Part shown: positions 52,243 to 61,974 of the stretch, in pieces
Layout: every line of letters starts with the position of its first letter
How positions within the stretch are numbered: the first letter of the stretch is position 1
Origin: Daejeonella lutea
GTDB lineage: Bacteria; Bacteroidota; Bacteroidia; Sphingobacteriales; Sphingobacteriaceae
DNA: 64,000 nt
Assembly (NCBI RefSeq): GCF_900168015.1
Contig: NZ_FUYR01000001.1
Coordinates: 618,943-682,942 of the forward strand
Reading direction: 5' to 3'
The notes under the pieces: model-generated
What the model saw: the letters and a program-made list of their open reading frames with translations, nothing else
Told to the model about the DNA's origin: nothing
Databases searched by the model: none
Made by a program: the position numbers and the translations under genes

Positions 52243-53448
52243 ATGGACAATAGGAAGCGTCATTTATTGATATGGCTTTTGATTGGCTCAATGGTCGTTG
52301 CGCTTTCTCAATGTACGAATACAGGTAAAGTCGAAGCCTTTACCATTAACGATTTTGCAAGTTCAGAGACGTGCAAAAGCTGTCATAAGGATATTAGTGA
52401 GATGTATGCGGCTTCCGCTCACTTTCATACTTCTGCTCCTGCTGGAGAAGAGCTCCTAAAAAAAGCTTTACTGAAGCCAGAATTCCAATTCAGCGACAGC
52501 CTTAAGGTTGTTGTAGAAAGAAGGGAGCAAGGAGTTTATCAAGTCACCTACTCGCGGTCCAAAGAAATTGAATCGAAAAAGATTGATGTGGTCTTTGGAT
52601 CAGGTGAAAAGGCAATGACGTTTGGCTATTGGAGTGAAAGCGGATTAAATCAATTGCCGCTCACATTTTATACGAAAATGAATCAATGGGTGAATAGCCC
52701 TGGGTTTCCCACAGACCATCCCAATTATAAGCGGGCAATTATTGGCGGCTGTTTAGAATGTCATAGCTCATTTGCGAAAACAAAAGCAACAAAGACAGGC
52801 AGTCTGGCGGTTTCCGAACAAGTTATAAAAGGCTCTATTGCATATGGCATCGACTGCCAGCGTTGCCATGGACCTTCCGCGAAGCATGTTGCTTTCCACC
52901 AAGAAAATCCCGGGGTTAAAAAAGCCAATTTTATTATAAGTATTCAGTCGCTCAGCCGGCAGCAGAAAATCGATAATTGCGCAGTGTGCCACTCTGGAAG
53001 TGATCAGTCGAACCAAATATCAACTTTCGCTTTTCGACCTGGAGATACATTGGCAAATTACTATTATCCTTACAGCAATAGTAATTCTGAGCCAGACGTT
53101 CACGGTAATCAGTATCAAATGCTTGCAGGAAGTGCATGTTATATCAAGAGTGATATGGATTGTTCTTCTTGTCATAATACCCACAAAGCAGAAAAAAATA
53201 ATCCTATCCTGTACTCACAGCGCTGCTTGAACTGCCATAAGGTATCGGAGCATCCTTTAAACGATGGAATTGCAGCGTCGATATCCAATAATTGTATTGA
53301 TTGTCATATGCCAATGCAAGCATCCCGTCTAATTTCATTTCAGGAATCGGGAAAAATTAAAAAAGTTCCATATTTATTAAGGAGTCATAAAATTGGAGTT
53401 TATAAGGACGAGAGCAAGAAAATATCTTCTTACCTCAAATCACTTTAA
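52243..53448 (+). CDS. Seven-haem c-type cytochrome lipoprotein
   Basis: 401 residues. A lipoprotein signal (VVALSQC) is followed by seven CxxCH motifs at about residues 44, 170, 205, 246, 307, 328 and 351 (CKSCH, CLECH, CQRCH, CAVCH, CSSCH, CLNCH, CIDCH). The layout resembles cytochrome c554/c-nitrite-reductase-like multihaem families, but I cannot assign an activity. It starts 3 bp after the GH5 stop, so it belongs to the glucan operon, an unusual place. It might pass electrons from an oxidative sugar step or a copper monooxygenase; no such monooxygenase is seen in the window. Confidence 0.93.
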   Translation: MDNRKRHLLIWLLIGSMVVALSQCTNTGKVEAFTINDFASSETCKSCHKDISEMYAASAHFHTSAPAGEELLKKALLKPEFQFSDSLKVVVERREQGVYQVTYSRSKEIESKKIDVVFGSGEKAMTFGYWSESGLNQLPLTFYTKMNQWVNSPGFPTDHPNYKRAIIGGCLECHSSFAKTKATKTGSLAVSEQVIKGSIAYGIDCQRCHGPSAKHVAFHQENPGVKKANFIISIQSLSRQQKIDNCAVCHSGSDQSNQISTFAFRPGDTLANYYYPYSNSNSEPDVHGNQYQMLAGSACYIKSDMDCSSCHNTHKAEKNNPILYSQRCLNCHKVSEHPLNDGIAASISNNCIDCHMPMQASRLISFQESGKIKKVPYLLRSHKIGVYKDESKKISSYLKSL

Positions 53449-53595
53449 TTATTGAAGCTGAGCTGTGAAAATTAAAATCGTGATGACTAGTCAGCATTCC
53501 TATGTCCAATAAGGCTGCAACATTGGAGGAAAATGCCGATAAGTGTTTTGAAAAACGACCGGTTATATTGTTAATATTTAAATATTAAAGGACAA

Positions 53596-54960
53596 ATGAA
53601 AGAATTAGACCCGCACAACCTCAACCGGCGTAATGTGATGAAAATGCTGGCTGTAGGATCAACCGCAGGATTGCTGGGGTTGTTTGATAGCAAAAAAGTG
53701 ATGGCCGATACATATGAAACGCCATCGTATCAAAAAGGTCTTGCACCAGTCAAAATCAAAAGTGTCAGAGCTATAGGGTGCGCCCCAGGAGGGCCAAATC
53801 TCGTAGTTGTCAGGGTTGATACGACCGAGCCCGGTCTCTATGGTATAGGATGCGCAACCTTCAACCAACGCGCCACCCTTGTTGTCGCAGCTGTTAACAC
53901 GTACCTGAATGAGTTTTGCGTTGGGAAAGATGTTGATAATATCGAGGATATGTGGCAGTCGTGTTATGTTAGTTCTTACTGGCGAAATGGTCCGGTGCTG
54001 AATAATGCGCTCAGCGGACTCGACGAAGCCTTGTGGGATATCAAAGGAAAGCGTGCTGGTATGCCGGTATACCAGCTCCTGGGCGGAAAATCTCGTTTTG
54101 CCGTGCCGGTATATGTGCACGCCGATGGGCGAACTCCGGAAGCTGTAGCGGATAACGTACAGAAATTCATTGCCGAAGGAAACCGCTATGTGCGGATCCA
54201 ACAAGGATTATATGGTGCTACACAGTTGGCAACAGCGCCAGATTTTAAGGATGCTGGTTTTGGAATGCCGAGAGATGGATTTATGGATCAGCGTGAATAC
54301 TTGAAATCCCTCCCACCTTTGTTCAAAACAGTGCGAGAGCGTTGTGGCGATGAAGTAGAACTACTGCATGATATGCATGAGCGCATTGAGCCCATGGATG
54401 CAATAAATACCATCAAAAAGCTAGAAGATTACCGGCCGTTTTTCATTGAAGATCCATTCTCACCCGAAAATATGGAATGGTTCAAACAACTTCGCATGAC
54501 TACATCGGTACCCATTGCCATGGGTGAACTCTTCAATAACATCAACGAGTTTAAATTGCCAATGGTGAATCAGATGTTCGATTATATCCGCTGTCATGTT
54601 TCACAGATTGGTGGTATCACACCGGCTGTGAAAGTTGCGCGCCTGGGTGAATGGTTTAACATTAAAACCATCTGGCACGGCCCTAGTGACACGTCACCTG
54701 TCGGTCATGCTGCAAATTGCCATATGAGTTTAGCAATCTGGAATTTCGGACTATTGGAGCTTGGAGGTGGTAATTTTGGACCTAATATCAAAGAAGTTTT
54801 TTCAGGAAGTCCCACGGTGAACAAAGGGTATATGAATGTTAGCGATACCCCAGGATTAGGAGTTGATATAAATGAGACTGCAGCCGCAAAATTCCCAATG
54901 CGTAACAGTGTTTCAGGGTGGACGGTAAGGAAAAGGGATGGTACAATCATCAGACCATAG
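53596..54960 (+). CDS. Tat-exported enolase-superfamily sugar-acid dehydratase (ManD/RspA type)
   Basis: 454 residues. The N-terminus HNLNRRNVMKMLAVGSTAG is a twin-arginine signal. The barrel domain has metal ligands D259, E285 and E311 spaced 26 and 26 residues, with H261 and H361 as candidate acid/base residues, as in the mannonate-dehydratase subgroup; VRIQQGLYG supplies the Arg/Tyr pair. ManD-type enzymes dehydrate D-mannonate or D-gluconate to 2-keto-3-deoxygluconate. Export is unusual; known ManD proteins are cytoplasmic. The product is the substrate of the KDG kinase encoded at 11422, linking this locus to the first. Confidence 0.88.
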   Translation: MKELDPHNLNRRNVMKMLAVGSTAGLLGLFDSKKVMADTYETPSYQKGLAPVKIKSVRAIGCAPGGPNLVVVRVDTTEPGLYGIGCATFNQRATLVVAAVNTYLNEFCVGKDVDNIEDMWQSCYVSSYWRNGPVLNNALSGLDEALWDIKGKRAGMPVYQLLGGKSRFAVPVYVHADGRTPEAVADNVQKFIAEGNRYVRIQQGLYGATQLATAPDFKDAGFGMPRDGFMDQREYLKSLPPLFKTVRERCGDEVELLHDMHERIEPMDAINTIKKLEDYRPFFIEDPFSPENMEWFKQLRMTTSVPIAMGELFNNINEFKLPMVNQMFDYIRCHVSQIGGITPAVKVARLGEWFNIKTIWHGPSDTSPVGHAANCHMSLAIWNFGLLELGGGNFGPNIKEVFSGSPTVNKGYMNVSDTPGLGVDINETAAAKFPMRNSVSGWTVRKRDGTIIRP

Positions 54961-55003
54961 AAATTACCATGTATCAAGTATCAAAACCCAAGTATCAAAA
55001 GAC

Positions 55004-56287
55004 ATGACGAAATTTGTGAAAATTTACTTTTTAGGCATTTTGCTAGCAAGTATGCTGACATCAACCGCACAAATTATTGCACCGGTTAAAACTCAGGTTG
55101 TAAAAGATCAGGAGGGATTTAAGCTTATTAGAGATGGGAAACCCTATTTTGTTAAAGGAGCGGGCGGAACGAACCGCATGGAATTGCTCGTAGCATCTGG
55201 CGGTAATTCTATAAGAACCTGGGGTAGTAATAATGCCAAGGGTATCCTCGATAAAGCTCATTCGCTTGGTCTGACTGTTACTTTGGGACTTGATGTAGGC
55301 CGCGAGCGACATGGTTTTAATTATGATGATACTGCCATGGTTAGGAAACAACTTGATAAACTCACAAAAGAAGTTTTGCTTTATAAAGATCATCCGGCCT
55401 TATTAATGTGGGGCATAGGTAATGAATTAAATCTCAGTGCAAAGAACCCTAAAGTTTGGGACGCTGTGAATGATATTTCTAAGATGATCCACGGATTGGA
55501 CCCAAATCACCCGACAACCACGATGCTGGCCGGTGTCAACAAGACAGCAATTGCTGAAATAAAAGTCAGAACAACGGATATTGATGTGCTTTCTGTACAA
55601 ACCTATGGAAGTCTTCCTTCGGTTCCTGCTCAAATTGCGGCGAATAACTGGACTAAGGCTTACCTGGTAACAGAATGGGGTCCCACCGGACACTGGGAAA
55701 CTAAAGTTCTTCCATGGAAAGCTGCAATAGAAGAAACCAGCAGCCAGAAGGCCGCAGTTTATAGGAGCCGTTATGAATCATCGATAGGAAAAGACAACAA
55801 CTGTCTAGGGTCGTATGTGTTTCTTTGGGGGCAAAAACAAGAGCGTACCCCTACATGGTACGGCTTATTTACCGAGGCAGGTGAAGGATCCGAAGTTCTG
55901 GACGTGATGCAATATCTATGGTCAGGTAGTTGGCCCCAGAATCGTGCTCCTCATATCGAGTCTTTAACACTAGATGGCAAACAATTGCCTGAAGCAATTT
56001 ATCTTTCCAAAAATAAAGACTACAAAGTCGCTTCTGTAATAACCGATCCTAACAAAGACAAATTAACCTACAGGTGGGAGTTACTGCATGATGCCACTAG
56101 ATTAGGTGAAGGTGGTGACCGTGAAGAACGTCCTAAGGCAATCTCTGGTTTAATCTCCGAAAACACTTCGGGCAATATTACTTTGAAATCCCCTGAAACA
56201 CCAGGTGCATACCGTCTGTTTGTGTATGCTTCTGATGGAAAAAATAAAGTGGCAACGGGAAATATACCATTTTATGTGAATGACTGA
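55004..56287 (+). CDS. Exported clan GH-A TIM-barrel glycosidase
   Basis: About 427 residues from ATG 55004, chosen because it yields a normal signal peptide (FLGILLASMLTSTAQ); an upstream in-frame ATG at 54938 lies within the dehydratase gene. The barrel resembles the GH2 catalytic domain: GKPYFVKGAGGTNRMELL, acid/base E141 in GIGNELNLS and nucleophile E224 in LVTEWGP. The C-terminal about 95 residues form an Ig-like domain (YRWELLHDATRLGEGGDREE). It lacks the N-terminal GH2 sandwich domains, so it may belong to a distinct beta-glucanase family; the exact GH family is not assigned. Confidence 0.83.
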   Translation: MTKFVKIYFLGILLASMLTSTAQIIAPVKTQVVKDQEGFKLIRDGKPYFVKGAGGTNRMELLVASGGNSIRTWGSNNAKGILDKAHSLGLTVTLGLDVGRERHGFNYDDTAMVRKQLDKLTKEVLLYKDHPALLMWGIGNELNLSAKNPKVWDAVNDISKMIHGLDPNHPTTTMLAGVNKTAIAEIKVRTTDIDVLSVQTYGSLPSVPAQIAANNWTKAYLVTEWGPTGHWETKVLPWKAAIEETSSQKAAVYRSRYESSIGKDNNCLGSYVFLWGQKQERTPTWYGLFTEAGEGSEVLDVMQYLWSGSWPQNRAPHIESLTLDGKQLPEAIYLSKNKDYKVASVITDPNKDKLTYRWELLHDATRLGEGGDREERPKAISGLISENTSGNITLKSPETPGAYRLFVYASDGKNKVATGNIPFYVND

Positions 56288-56378
56288 ATAGTCAGTGTAA
56301 ACCCTTTGTTCAAGTTCAATTCACCAATTATAAGGTAGTGACATTTATACTAAAGCATTATTATACCTACTTTCGGCC

Positions 56379-56777
56379 ATGAGAATCATTGGAAATATCC
56401 TTGTAATATTTTTATTTCTTTTATCCTCCTGTTCGAAGGATTTTGAATTAAAAGATCTGCAGGGAAGATGGAAATATATAACAGTAGATAACAGAAATCC
56501 TCAGGATGTATTACCTGAGGGTGAGATTGAATTGCAGAACCCCGCAATCATTTTCGATAAAGACAATCTGATAATAGAGTGGGGCGGTAAGAAGTTGTCC
56601 TCCGGGAAATTTAGGATGGACGGCAAAATGATCCGATACATCGAAGATCTTCCAGGGAATCAAAAAAGAGAATTTCCGTTTTTAATAAAAAGCCTTAGCA
56701 AAACAGAACTTGTATTCCAAACCATGGAACAAAATACGACGACGGTAACTGCGACTAAGGTGAGTGGTGGTGACTAA
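56379..56777 (+). CDS. Small lipocalin-like lipoprotein
   Basis: 132 residues with a lipoprotein signal (FLFLLSSC). The mature part begins LKDLQGRWKYITVDNR and shows alternating strands, typical of the lipocalin-like small lipoproteins of Bacteroidota. No function is recognised. It is the last gene before the repeat copy D. Confidence 0.72.
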   Translation: MRIIGNILVIFLFLLSSCSKDFELKDLQGRWKYITVDNRNPQDVLPEGEIELQNPAIIFDKDNLIIEWGGKKLSSGKFRMDGKMIRYIEDLPGNQKREFPFLIKSLSKTELVFQTMEQNTTTVTATKVSGGD

Positions 56778-56779
56778 TC

Positions 56780-56920
56780 GTTGACTTCGCCTGGTAATCA
56801 GTAATCAGTGGACCGAGTAAAGGGTTGCTCGCTGGCTGTCATCGGTAGAATTTTACCTGACCAAACATGTGAATGTCTCCGCTGATTACCGGTTACTAAT
56901 TACCGATTACTGAACAATTA
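56780..56920. repeat. Composite intergenic repeat, copy D
   Basis: A shorter relative of copies A and B: TTGACTTCGCC, AATCAGTAATCAGT, a divergent spacer of about 80 bp, then ATTACCGGTTACTAATTACCG and ACTGA. It lies between two convergent transcription units (lipoprotein gene on +, yidC on -), where a bidirectional terminator would be useful. Confidence 0.75.
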
Positions 56921-56938
56921 CAGCCATCCTAAGCTATT

Positions 56939-58798
56939 CTACTTCTTCTTGCCTTTAACTGCAGGAGTTATATCCTTCTTCGCCTGTTGCTGTTGTCTCA
57001 TATAGTCTTCCATTCTTTGCTGGAAGCCCGATTTTTTCTTTTCGGTTGCTGGTTTCTTTTTATTTTCCTGAATCTGAGCGTGAATCTTATCATCATTAAC
57101 AAACATCCGGATAATATACTGTTGTGCGAAAGTCAACATATTAGCCAGGAAGTAGTAGTAATTTAATCCTGAAGGATAACTATTCAATACTCCGAAGAAA
57201 ATAATAGGCGTGATGTAACCGATATATTTCATCTGTCCTGTTGCACCCGATACCTGATTGTTAAAATAGGTATAAATCAGGGTAGATACAGTCATTAGTA
57301 TACACATCAAACTGATGTGATTGCCAAGGAATGGCAAAGTAAATCCTAATTGGAAGAACGCATCGAAGGTTGAAAGGTCTTCCATCCATAGAAAAGTTTG
57401 TTGCCTTAGCTCAAATAAGTTTGGAAAGAAGAAGAAGAATGCCATGATTATCGGCAACTGCAATAGCATCGGCAAGCATCCGCCAAGAGGATTCACGCCG
57501 GCTTTCTTATATAGTTTTAGATATTCCTGCTGTAATAGGGTAGGATTATCATCTCCAACTTTTGCCTTTATCTCATCCATTTCAGGCTTCAATACCCTCA
57601 TTTTTGCCATCGACAGGTACGATTTATACGTCAAAGGCAATAAGACAGTTTTCAGGAGAATAGTCAGTACAAGGATTATTAAGCCATATCCCCAGCCAAA
57701 GCCCTCCAGAAAGTTAAACACGGGTAAAACGATCCAACGGTTGATGTATTTTAAAGGCCAGTAGCCCATATCGATCTGCTTATCGATGTTAAACCCCTGT
57801 GCTTCTAAAGTGCTAAGCTTATTCGGCCCAAAATAGAATTCCATCGGGAAACTGGTAGTCTCTTGCCTGCCAAACGGAATTTGCATGTTAGCAGCAAAGC
57901 TCTTTACAATATTTGAATCAGGGCTTGTGTTTACTGATAACTCACCTTTGTCAAAGCTGTTTTTTGCAATTAGCACATTAGAAAAGAAATGTTGTTTGAA
58001 TGATATCCATTTTATTTTGCCCTCATTCAGTTCCTTTTTTTCTGATTCTAACTTTTCTAAATGATCAACACCAGCATCACCTTGATTGTAGTAAGCTGTA
58101 GAATACTGTTGCTCGCTCTTTAAATCCTTTTCTTTGAGCTTAAGAATAGTTTCCCAGTTCAAGGTAAGATGTTGCTGGGTGGGAGCTACCACATCCTGCA
58201 TACCTTTAGTGGCAATTGTAAGCCCTACGTTGTAGCTGTCACCTTTAAGCGAGTAAATGTAATCTATATATTTACCTGCCTCATATGTCAGACGCATGGT
58301 TAAGGAACCTGAGTCGGATTTGGCGACAGTTAACTTTGTGCCGGAAGGGGTAAAGTAAAGGTCATTAGTGCTGATATTCTTTCCGGCAGCACCGAAAATA
58401 AGCCCAAACCTATTGCCGTCCCCTTCAAACATCTTTAAAGGTTGTTTTGTGTAAGTCTGAAAACCTTTTAAGTGAACCGACGAAATCCGTCCGCCTTTTG
58501 GACTGATCTCAACCTTTAGTTTTTCGTTTTCTAGAATTACGGGACTTGCTGAACCGGAATTTGCAGATCCGAATGGACCCGCTAAAATTGCTGTAGAATC
58601 TATTTTGGGAGAAGCAGCTGGCACTCTTAATGTGTCAGCAGCTGGAGATTTTATTGGTTGCTGTACGCGAGCGAGTGAATCCTTTGTATTTCTAGCTTTC
58701 TCCCTTTTGATGTCTTCATCAGAAGGTTGCATTAAATAAGTGGAACCTACTAATATGATTAATATTAAAAATAGGCCCGTAAATGTATTTCTATCCAT
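56939..58798 (-). CDS. yidC: Membrane protein insertase YidC
   Basis: 619 residues, the usual length in Bacteroidota. N-terminal span (FTGLFLILIILVGSTYLM), a large periplasmic domain (about 60-350), then the 60KD_IMP insertase core with five conserved helices (WGYGLIILVLTILLKTVLLP, GGCLPMLLQLPIIMAFFFFF) and a Lys/Gln-rich tail. It inserts proteins into the inner membrane with or without SecYEG. It lies 17 bp after pyrG on the same strand, and the two are probably co-transcribed. Confidence 0.97.
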   Translation of the reverse strand: MDRNTFTGLFLILIILVGSTYLMQPSDEDIKREKARNTKDSLARVQQPIKSPAADTLRVPAASPKIDSTAILAGPFGSANSGSASPVILENEKLKVEISPKGGRISSVHLKGFQTYTKQPLKMFEGDGNRFGLIFGAAGKNISTNDLYFTPSGTKLTVAKSDSGSLTMRLTYEAGKYIDYIYSLKGDSYNVGLTIATKGMQDVVAPTQQHLTLNWETILKLKEKDLKSEQQYSTAYYNQGDAGVDHLEKLESEKKELNEGKIKWISFKQHFFSNVLIAKNSFDKGELSVNTSPDSNIVKSFAANMQIPFGRQETTSFPMEFYFGPNKLSTLEAQGFNIDKQIDMGYWPLKYINRWIVLPVFNFLEGFGWGYGLIILVLTILLKTVLLPLTYKSYLSMAKMRVLKPEMDEIKAKVGDDNPTLLQQEYLKLYKKAGVNPLGGCLPMLLQLPIIMAFFFFFPNLFELRQQTFLWMEDLSTFDAFFQLGFTLPFLGNHISLMCILMTVSTLIYTYFNNQVSGATGQMKYIGYITPIIFFGVLNSYPSGLNYYYFLANMLTFAQQYIIRMFVNDDKIHAQIQENKKKPATEKKKSGFQQRMEDYMRQQQQAKKDITPAVKGKKK

Positions 58799-58815
58799 TC
58801 TTTTCTAAAGTCTGT

Positions 58816-60426
58816 TTACTTCTTTTTTGCGTGTGCTAAAGAAGCGGCGACAAAGTTAACAAAAAGTGGATGAGGATTATCAACTGTTGATTTTAATTCC
58901 GGATGGAACTGTCCTCCAACGAAAAACGGATGATTTTTAAGCTCAATGATCTCAACAAGATTGTTTTCCGGGTTGATGCCAGAAGGGATCATTCCCGCTT
59001 TCTCAAATTGTTCTAAATATTTGTTGTTGAACTCATAACGGTGACGATGCCTTTCTGAAATCCGGCTTTTTCCGTAAATAGCCGCAGCTTTACTCCCTTT
59101 TCTAAGATCACAGGTATATGCACCCAGGCGCATTGTACCACCTTTATTTTTAATTTTCTTCTGTTCTTCCATCATGGAGATCACAGGGTTGGCTGCATTC
59201 TCGTCCATTTCTGAACTTTGCGCGTCTTTGAGTCCCAATACATTTCTTCCGAACTCAACAACGGCACATTGCATCCCGAGGCAAATACCAAAGAATGGCA
59301 GTTCGTTTTCACGTACATATTTGATAGCTGTAATTTTGCCTTCAATCCCTCGGCTTCCAAATCCCGGAGCAACTAAAACTCCATGGAGACCCCGGAGTTT
59401 TTCGGCTACATTTGCTTCGTTGATACTTTCGGAGTGTATACATTTTACTCTTACTTTGCATTCATTTTTAGCTCCTGCATGAATAAATGATTCAGTGATG
59501 GATTTATACGCATCCGGCAGCTCGACATACTTTCCTATAAGGCCAATTACAACCTCGGAAGTTGGATTCTTTAAATGTCCCAGAAAATCTTTCCAGCTTT
59601 CAAGATCGGGGTCATTTTTTAAAGGAAGTTTAAGTTTTCCAAGTACTGTTCTGTCCAGCTGCTCTTTAAGCATCAGCAATGGAACGTCATAAATTGTGGA
59701 TGCATCGATAGATTCTATCACTGCATTGATATTGACATTACAGAATAGCGCAATTTTCTTGCGTAACTCCTGTGGAATATGGTGTTCAGTACGACAAACT
59801 AGAATATCTGGTTGAATACCATATTCCAATAACATCTTTACCGAATGTTGAGTCGGTTTTGTTTTAAGTTCTCCCGCGGCAGCCAGGAATGGAACTAAAG
59901 TTAAATGGATGACAAGAGAGTTACTTGAACCTAATTCCCATCTTAACTGCCTCACTGCTTCTATAAATGGCAATGATTCAATGTCACCCACAGTACCACC
60001 GAGTTCAGTAATTACAATATCGAAATTCCCGCTTTCACCCAGGATCTGCATATTACGTTTTATCTCATCAGTAATATGCGGTACCACTTGAACGGTTTTG
60101 CCCAGGTAAGCTCCTTCGCGTTCCTTGTTTATTACATTTTGGTAAATACGGCCAGTTGTAATGTTATTTGCCTGAGAAGTAGGGACGTTAAGAAAACGTT
60201 CATAATGTCCAAGGTCAAGATCTGTTTCTGCACCATCTTCGGTAACATAACATTCTCCATGTTCGTAAGGATTCAACGTCCCGGGATCAATATTGATGTA
60301 AGGGTCGAACTTTTGAATAGTTACACGGTAACCTCTTGATTGGAGTAATTTGGCAAGAGAAGCGGAAATAATACCTTTTCCTAACGACGAAGTAACGCCG
60401 CCCGTAACAAAAATGTATTTGGTCAT
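58816..60426 (-). CDS. pyrG: CTP synthase
   Basis: 536 residues. The N-terminal synthetase domain begins [17 protein letters not shown] with the P-loop; the C-terminal class I glutaminase domain has nucleophile Cys in GICLGMQ (about 381) and the His-Glu pair in GGQFHPEL (about 507). It makes CTP from UTP, ATP and glutamine in the cytoplasm. Length and motifs are standard. Confidence 0.98.
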   Translation of the reverse strand: MTKYIFVTGGVTSSLGKGIISASLAKLLQSRGYRVTIQKFDPYINIDPGTLNPYEHGECYVTEDGAETDLDLGHYERFLNVPTSQANNITTGRIYQNVINKEREGAYLGKTVQVVPHITDEIKRNMQILGESGNFDIVITELGGTVGDIESLPFIEAVRQLRWELGSSNSLVIHLTLVPFLAAAGELKTKPTQHSVKMLLEYGIQPDILVCRTEHHIPQELRKKIALFCNVNINAVIESIDASTIYDVPLLMLKEQLDRTVLGKLKLPLKNDPDLESWKDFLGHLKNPTSEVVIGLIGKYVELPDAYKSITESFIHAGAKNECKVRVKCIHSESINEANVAEKLRGLHGVLVAPGFGSRGIEGKITAIKYVRENELPFFGICLGMQCAVVEFGRNVLGLKDAQSSEMDENAANPVISMMEEQKKIKNKGGTMRLGAYTCDLRKGSKAAAIYGKSRISERHRHRYEFNNKYLEQFEKAGMIPSGINPENNLVEIIELKNHPFFVGGQFHPELKSTVDNPHPLFVNFVAASLAHAKKK

Positions 60427-60516
60427 GATATTCGAAGGATTTGCTATGAATGTATTATTGATTAAATGCCCTGGAGGTCAGTTTTAATTAATAAAAACAT
60501 CGTTTTGTACGGGATT

Positions 60517-60524
60517 CAAAAGTA
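60517..60524 (-). promoter_or_regulatory. Candidate -7 box of the pyrG-yidC transcript
   Basis: On the minus strand the octamer reads TACTTTTG, a full match to TAnnTTTG, about 90 bp upstream of the pyrG start. No convincing -33 TTG was found at the right distance. Confidence 0.4.
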
Positions 60525-60588
60525 GGAAAAAAAATGATACTATGGGGATATGTTGAGAAAAACAGGCGTGTTGAAAAAAGATGACAAT

Positions 60589-60666
60589 GACAGTTGTGAG
60601 TTGACAGCGGCAATCCCTCTGGTCCACCCAGCTAACTGTCAACTGTTCCCTGTCAACTGTCAACTC
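60589..60666. repeat. AACTGTC heptamer inverted repeat
   Basis: The left arm is GACAGTTGTGAGTTGACAG; the right arm is AACTGTC, AACTGTT, CCCTGTC, AACTGTC, AACTC with a 7-bp period. The two are complementary across a loop of about 30 nt. It lies between divergent pyrG and the helicase gene, just upstream of the helicase -7 box. Sequence differs from the other heptamer families but architecture is the same. Confidence 0.75.
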
Positions 60667-60673
60667 TTTTACC

Positions 60674-60681
60674 TAACTTTG
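60674..60681 (+). promoter_or_regulatory. Candidate -7 box of the DEAD-box helicase gene
   Basis: TAACTTTG matches TAnnTTTG fully, 29 bp before the start codon. A clear -33 TTG is not seen; the expected position falls within the AACTGTC heptamers. Confidence 0.5.
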
Positions 60682-60709
60682 TGATTATTAATAATTAATT
60701 TTTATTCGT

Positions 60710-61936
60710 TTGACATTCAGTGATTTCAATTTTGACCCTCAGCTTTTTGAAGGTCTCCAAAGCATGGGTTACGTAAAGCCCACACCAATTCAACAACAAG
60801 CTATTCCCCTTATTTTAGAACATAAAGATCTGATCGCTTGTGCACAAACAGGAACAGGCAAGACAGCTTCTTATCTATTACCTGTGTTACAGCACATCAG
60901 TCTTGGGGACAAAAAACATACTAAGGCTTTAATTCTTGCTCCTACACGAGAGCTTGCGCAACAGATTGACCAGCAGGTTGAAGGTCTGGCCTATTTTGCA
61001 GGCATTAGCTCAATCGCTGTTTATGGCGGCGGAGACGGAATGATCTATGAACAGCAGCGACGTGCAATGCTCGAAGGCGTGGATATTATTATAGCGACCC
61101 CAGGGCGTTTGATTGCTCAACTTGCTTCAGGGGCGATTAAGCTTAATCACCTTCAATATCTGGTTCTCGACGAAGCAGATCGAATGCTAGATATGGGTTT
61201 TTACGACGACATATTACGGATTATCAGCAGTCTGCCTAAAGAGCGGCAAACCTTATTGTTCTCGGCTACTATGCCCCCGAAAATTCGGACACTGGCAAAT
61301 ACAATTCTTAAAAACCCAGAGCAAATTAATATCGCATTATCGCAGCCGGCTGAGGGTATTTCGCAGCAGGTTTACATGGTATATGATCCTCAAAAAGTCA
61401 AGCTTATTACCAGTCTGCTTAAGAATGGCGATTATAAAAGTGTGTTAATATTCTGCTCCAGAAAAGAAACTGTTAAAGACCTTAACAGAACCTTGAGAAA
61501 AGAAGGGGTGAAAGCTGAAGCATTCCATTCTGACCTTGAACAAGAGCAGAGAGAAACAATCCTCAGAGCATTCAAAAGCCGACATCTACCTGTAATAATT
61601 GGAACAGACGTTTTGAGCCGCGGAATAGATGTCACTGGAATAAGTTTAGTAATTAACTTCGATGTTCCACCTGATCCGGAGGACTATATTCACCGAATTG
61701 GAAGAACAGCAAGGGCAGAAACTAAGGGCACTGCAATAACTTTTGTGAACGAAAAAGACCAGCGGAGATTTTCGTTTATTGAAACCCTGATCGCAAAAGA
61801 AATTCCACGAATGAATTTACCGGAAGAACTAGGAGAGGGGCCGGCTTACAATCCAACCTTAAGACGCTCATCAGGCCCTAAAAATAATAACCGCAACGGC
61901 CGGAATAAAAAACCATGGCCTAAGAAGCAAGCTTAG
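60710..61936 (+). CDS. DEAD-box RNA helicase (RhlE-like)
   Basis: 408 residues. The start is TTG at 60710, giving MTFSDFNFDPQLFEGLQSMG with the Q-motif PTPIQQQAIP. Helicase motifs: AQTGTGKT, PTRELA, TPGR, DEAD, SAT, and C-terminal HRIGRTAR. The basic tail (NNNRNGRNKKPWPKK) suits RNA binding. It probably remodels rRNA or mRNA structure. Family placement is by motif and tail; RhlE is the closest type. Confidence 0.95.
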   Translation: MTFSDFNFDPQLFEGLQSMGYVKPTPIQQQAIPLILEHKDLIACAQTGTGKTASYLLPVLQHISLGDKKHTKALILAPTRELAQQIDQQVEGLAYFAGISSIAVYGGGDGMIYEQQRRAMLEGVDIIIATPGRLIAQLASGAIKLNHLQYLVLDEADRMLDMGFYDDILRIISSLPKERQTLLFSATMPPKIRTLANTILKNPEQINIALSQPAEGISQQVYMVYDPQKVKLITSLLKNGDYKSVLIFCSRKETVKDLNRTLRKEGVKAEAFHSDLEQEQRETILRAFKSRHLPVIIGTDVLSRGIDVTGISLVINFDVPPDPEDYIHRIGRTARAETKGTAITFVNEKDQRRFSFIETLIAKEIPRMNLPEELGEGPAYNPTLRRSSGPKNNNRNGRNKKPWPKKQA

Positions 61937-61974
61937 TTCGGGATCGGGTCTAAGGCTTTTGATCAGTCCTCAAC

